Assembly: GCA_024543015.1 (NCBI GenBank)
Contig: JAMXCY010000077.1
Span: 1 to 5,519 of the forward strand
Origin: Candidatus Omnitrophota bacterium
GTDB lineage: Bacteria > Omnitrophota > Gorgyraeia > JAFGHF01
DNA: 5,519 nt
Direction of reading: 5' to 3'
Numbering within the stretch: position 1 is the first letter of the stretch; each line of letters starts with the position of its first letter. Both the position numbers and the translations under genes were made by a program. The notes beneath the pieces were generated by a model. That model was not told where the DNA came from. It ran no database searches and saw only the letters and a list, made by a program, of their open reading frames with translations. This document shows, piece by piece, positions 5,303-5,519 of the stretch.

Positions 5303-5309
5303 TAGGAGG
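5303..5309 (+). promoter_or_regulatory. Shine-Dalgarno of the terminal membrane-protein gene
   Basis: TAGGAGG is 5 nt before ATG 5315 and decides that start. It is similar in strength to the site of the MBL gene, as expected for two genes of one module. Confidence 0.8.
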
Positions 5310-5314
5310 CAAGC

Positions 5315-5519
5315 ATGAAAGAGCTAGTGCAGAAATTATCATCATACAACTTATTTAATTATTTATTTCCAGGTATAGTTTTTGTCATCATTTTAAAGGA
5401 AATGACATCGTACTCATTGTTGCAAGAAAATTTTATCACAGGAGCTTTTGTGTATTATTTCATTGGATTAGTAGTTAGTAGATTTGGCTCACTAGTGGTC
5501 GAGCCACTTTTAAAAAAAG
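5315..5519 (+). CDS. Membrane protein of unknown function, 5' part only
   Basis: Sixty-eight codons are visible before the window ends, and no stop is reached. The sequence begins MKELVQKLSSYNLFNYLFPG and has two hydrophobic segments, about 14-28 and 42-58, joined by a short polar turn. It continues with SRFGSLVVEPLLKK, whose charged end suggests that a cytosolic domain follows. The pattern SSYNLFNYLFPG...YYFIGLVVSRFGSLVVEPLLKK recalls a widespread hypothetical family met in accessory regions. I recall no assigned function and cannot confirm the match. It lies 189 nt after the MBL gene on the same strand with an equally strong Shine-Dalgarno, so it could be the membrane partner of that hydrolase. 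Confidence 0.8.
   Translation, partial: MKELVQKLSSYNLFNYLFPGIVFVIILKEMTSYSLLQENFITGAFVYYFIGLVVSRFGSLVVEPLLKK

Overview
This window looks like chromosome from an anaerobic bacterium, probably uncultured. It carries the 3' end of an Rnf ferredoxin:NAD+ oxidoreductase operon, a lipoprotein thioredoxin, an mnmA tRNA-thiolation gene and a small metal-transporter-like membrane protein. An accessory module follows. The lipobox-bearing thioredoxin and eubacterial Shine-Dalgarno sequences argue for Bacteria. The gene style and the GGGGACAG-type repeat near 5236 recall Omnitrophota or deltaproteobacterial-type genomes, but that is an impression from memory and not a taxonomic assignment.

Region 1 (1-3838) is a tightly packed plus-strand gene run: rnfE (3' end only), rnfA, rnfB, a TlpA-like lipoprotein, mnmA, and a six-helix NicO/UreH-like membrane protein with a histidine-rich loop. 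Gaps are 7 and 11 nt between the rnf genes. The next two junctions overlap by 11 and 4 nt, so translation is probably coupled. A 30-nt gap precedes the transporter gene. RnfB is unusual: its C-terminal ferredoxin domain has lost all four expected ligands of one [4Fe-4S] cluster and kept all four of the other.

Region 2 (3839-4036) is non-coding and densely structured. It holds a hairpin just after the transporter stop and a perfect 24-bp palindrome. The palindrome lies across the spacer and -10 of a plausible promoter (TTGACT, 17 bp, TACCAT). Next comes an 11-bp stem that encloses two small hairpins in a compact three-way junction and ends in a T-rich tract, followed by a near-perfect Shine-Dalgarno.

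Region 3 (4037-5519) looks like an accessory module. It encodes a stand-alone ComEC-like metallo-beta-lactamase-fold hydrolase and then, after a repeat-containing 189-nt gap, the start of a two-helix membrane protein that runs off the window. A soluble MBL hydrolase with its own regulated leader and a membrane partner is the best candidate here for an undescribed system, possibly in nucleotide or nucleic-acid metabolism or in defence. Its function cannot be read from this sequence alone.
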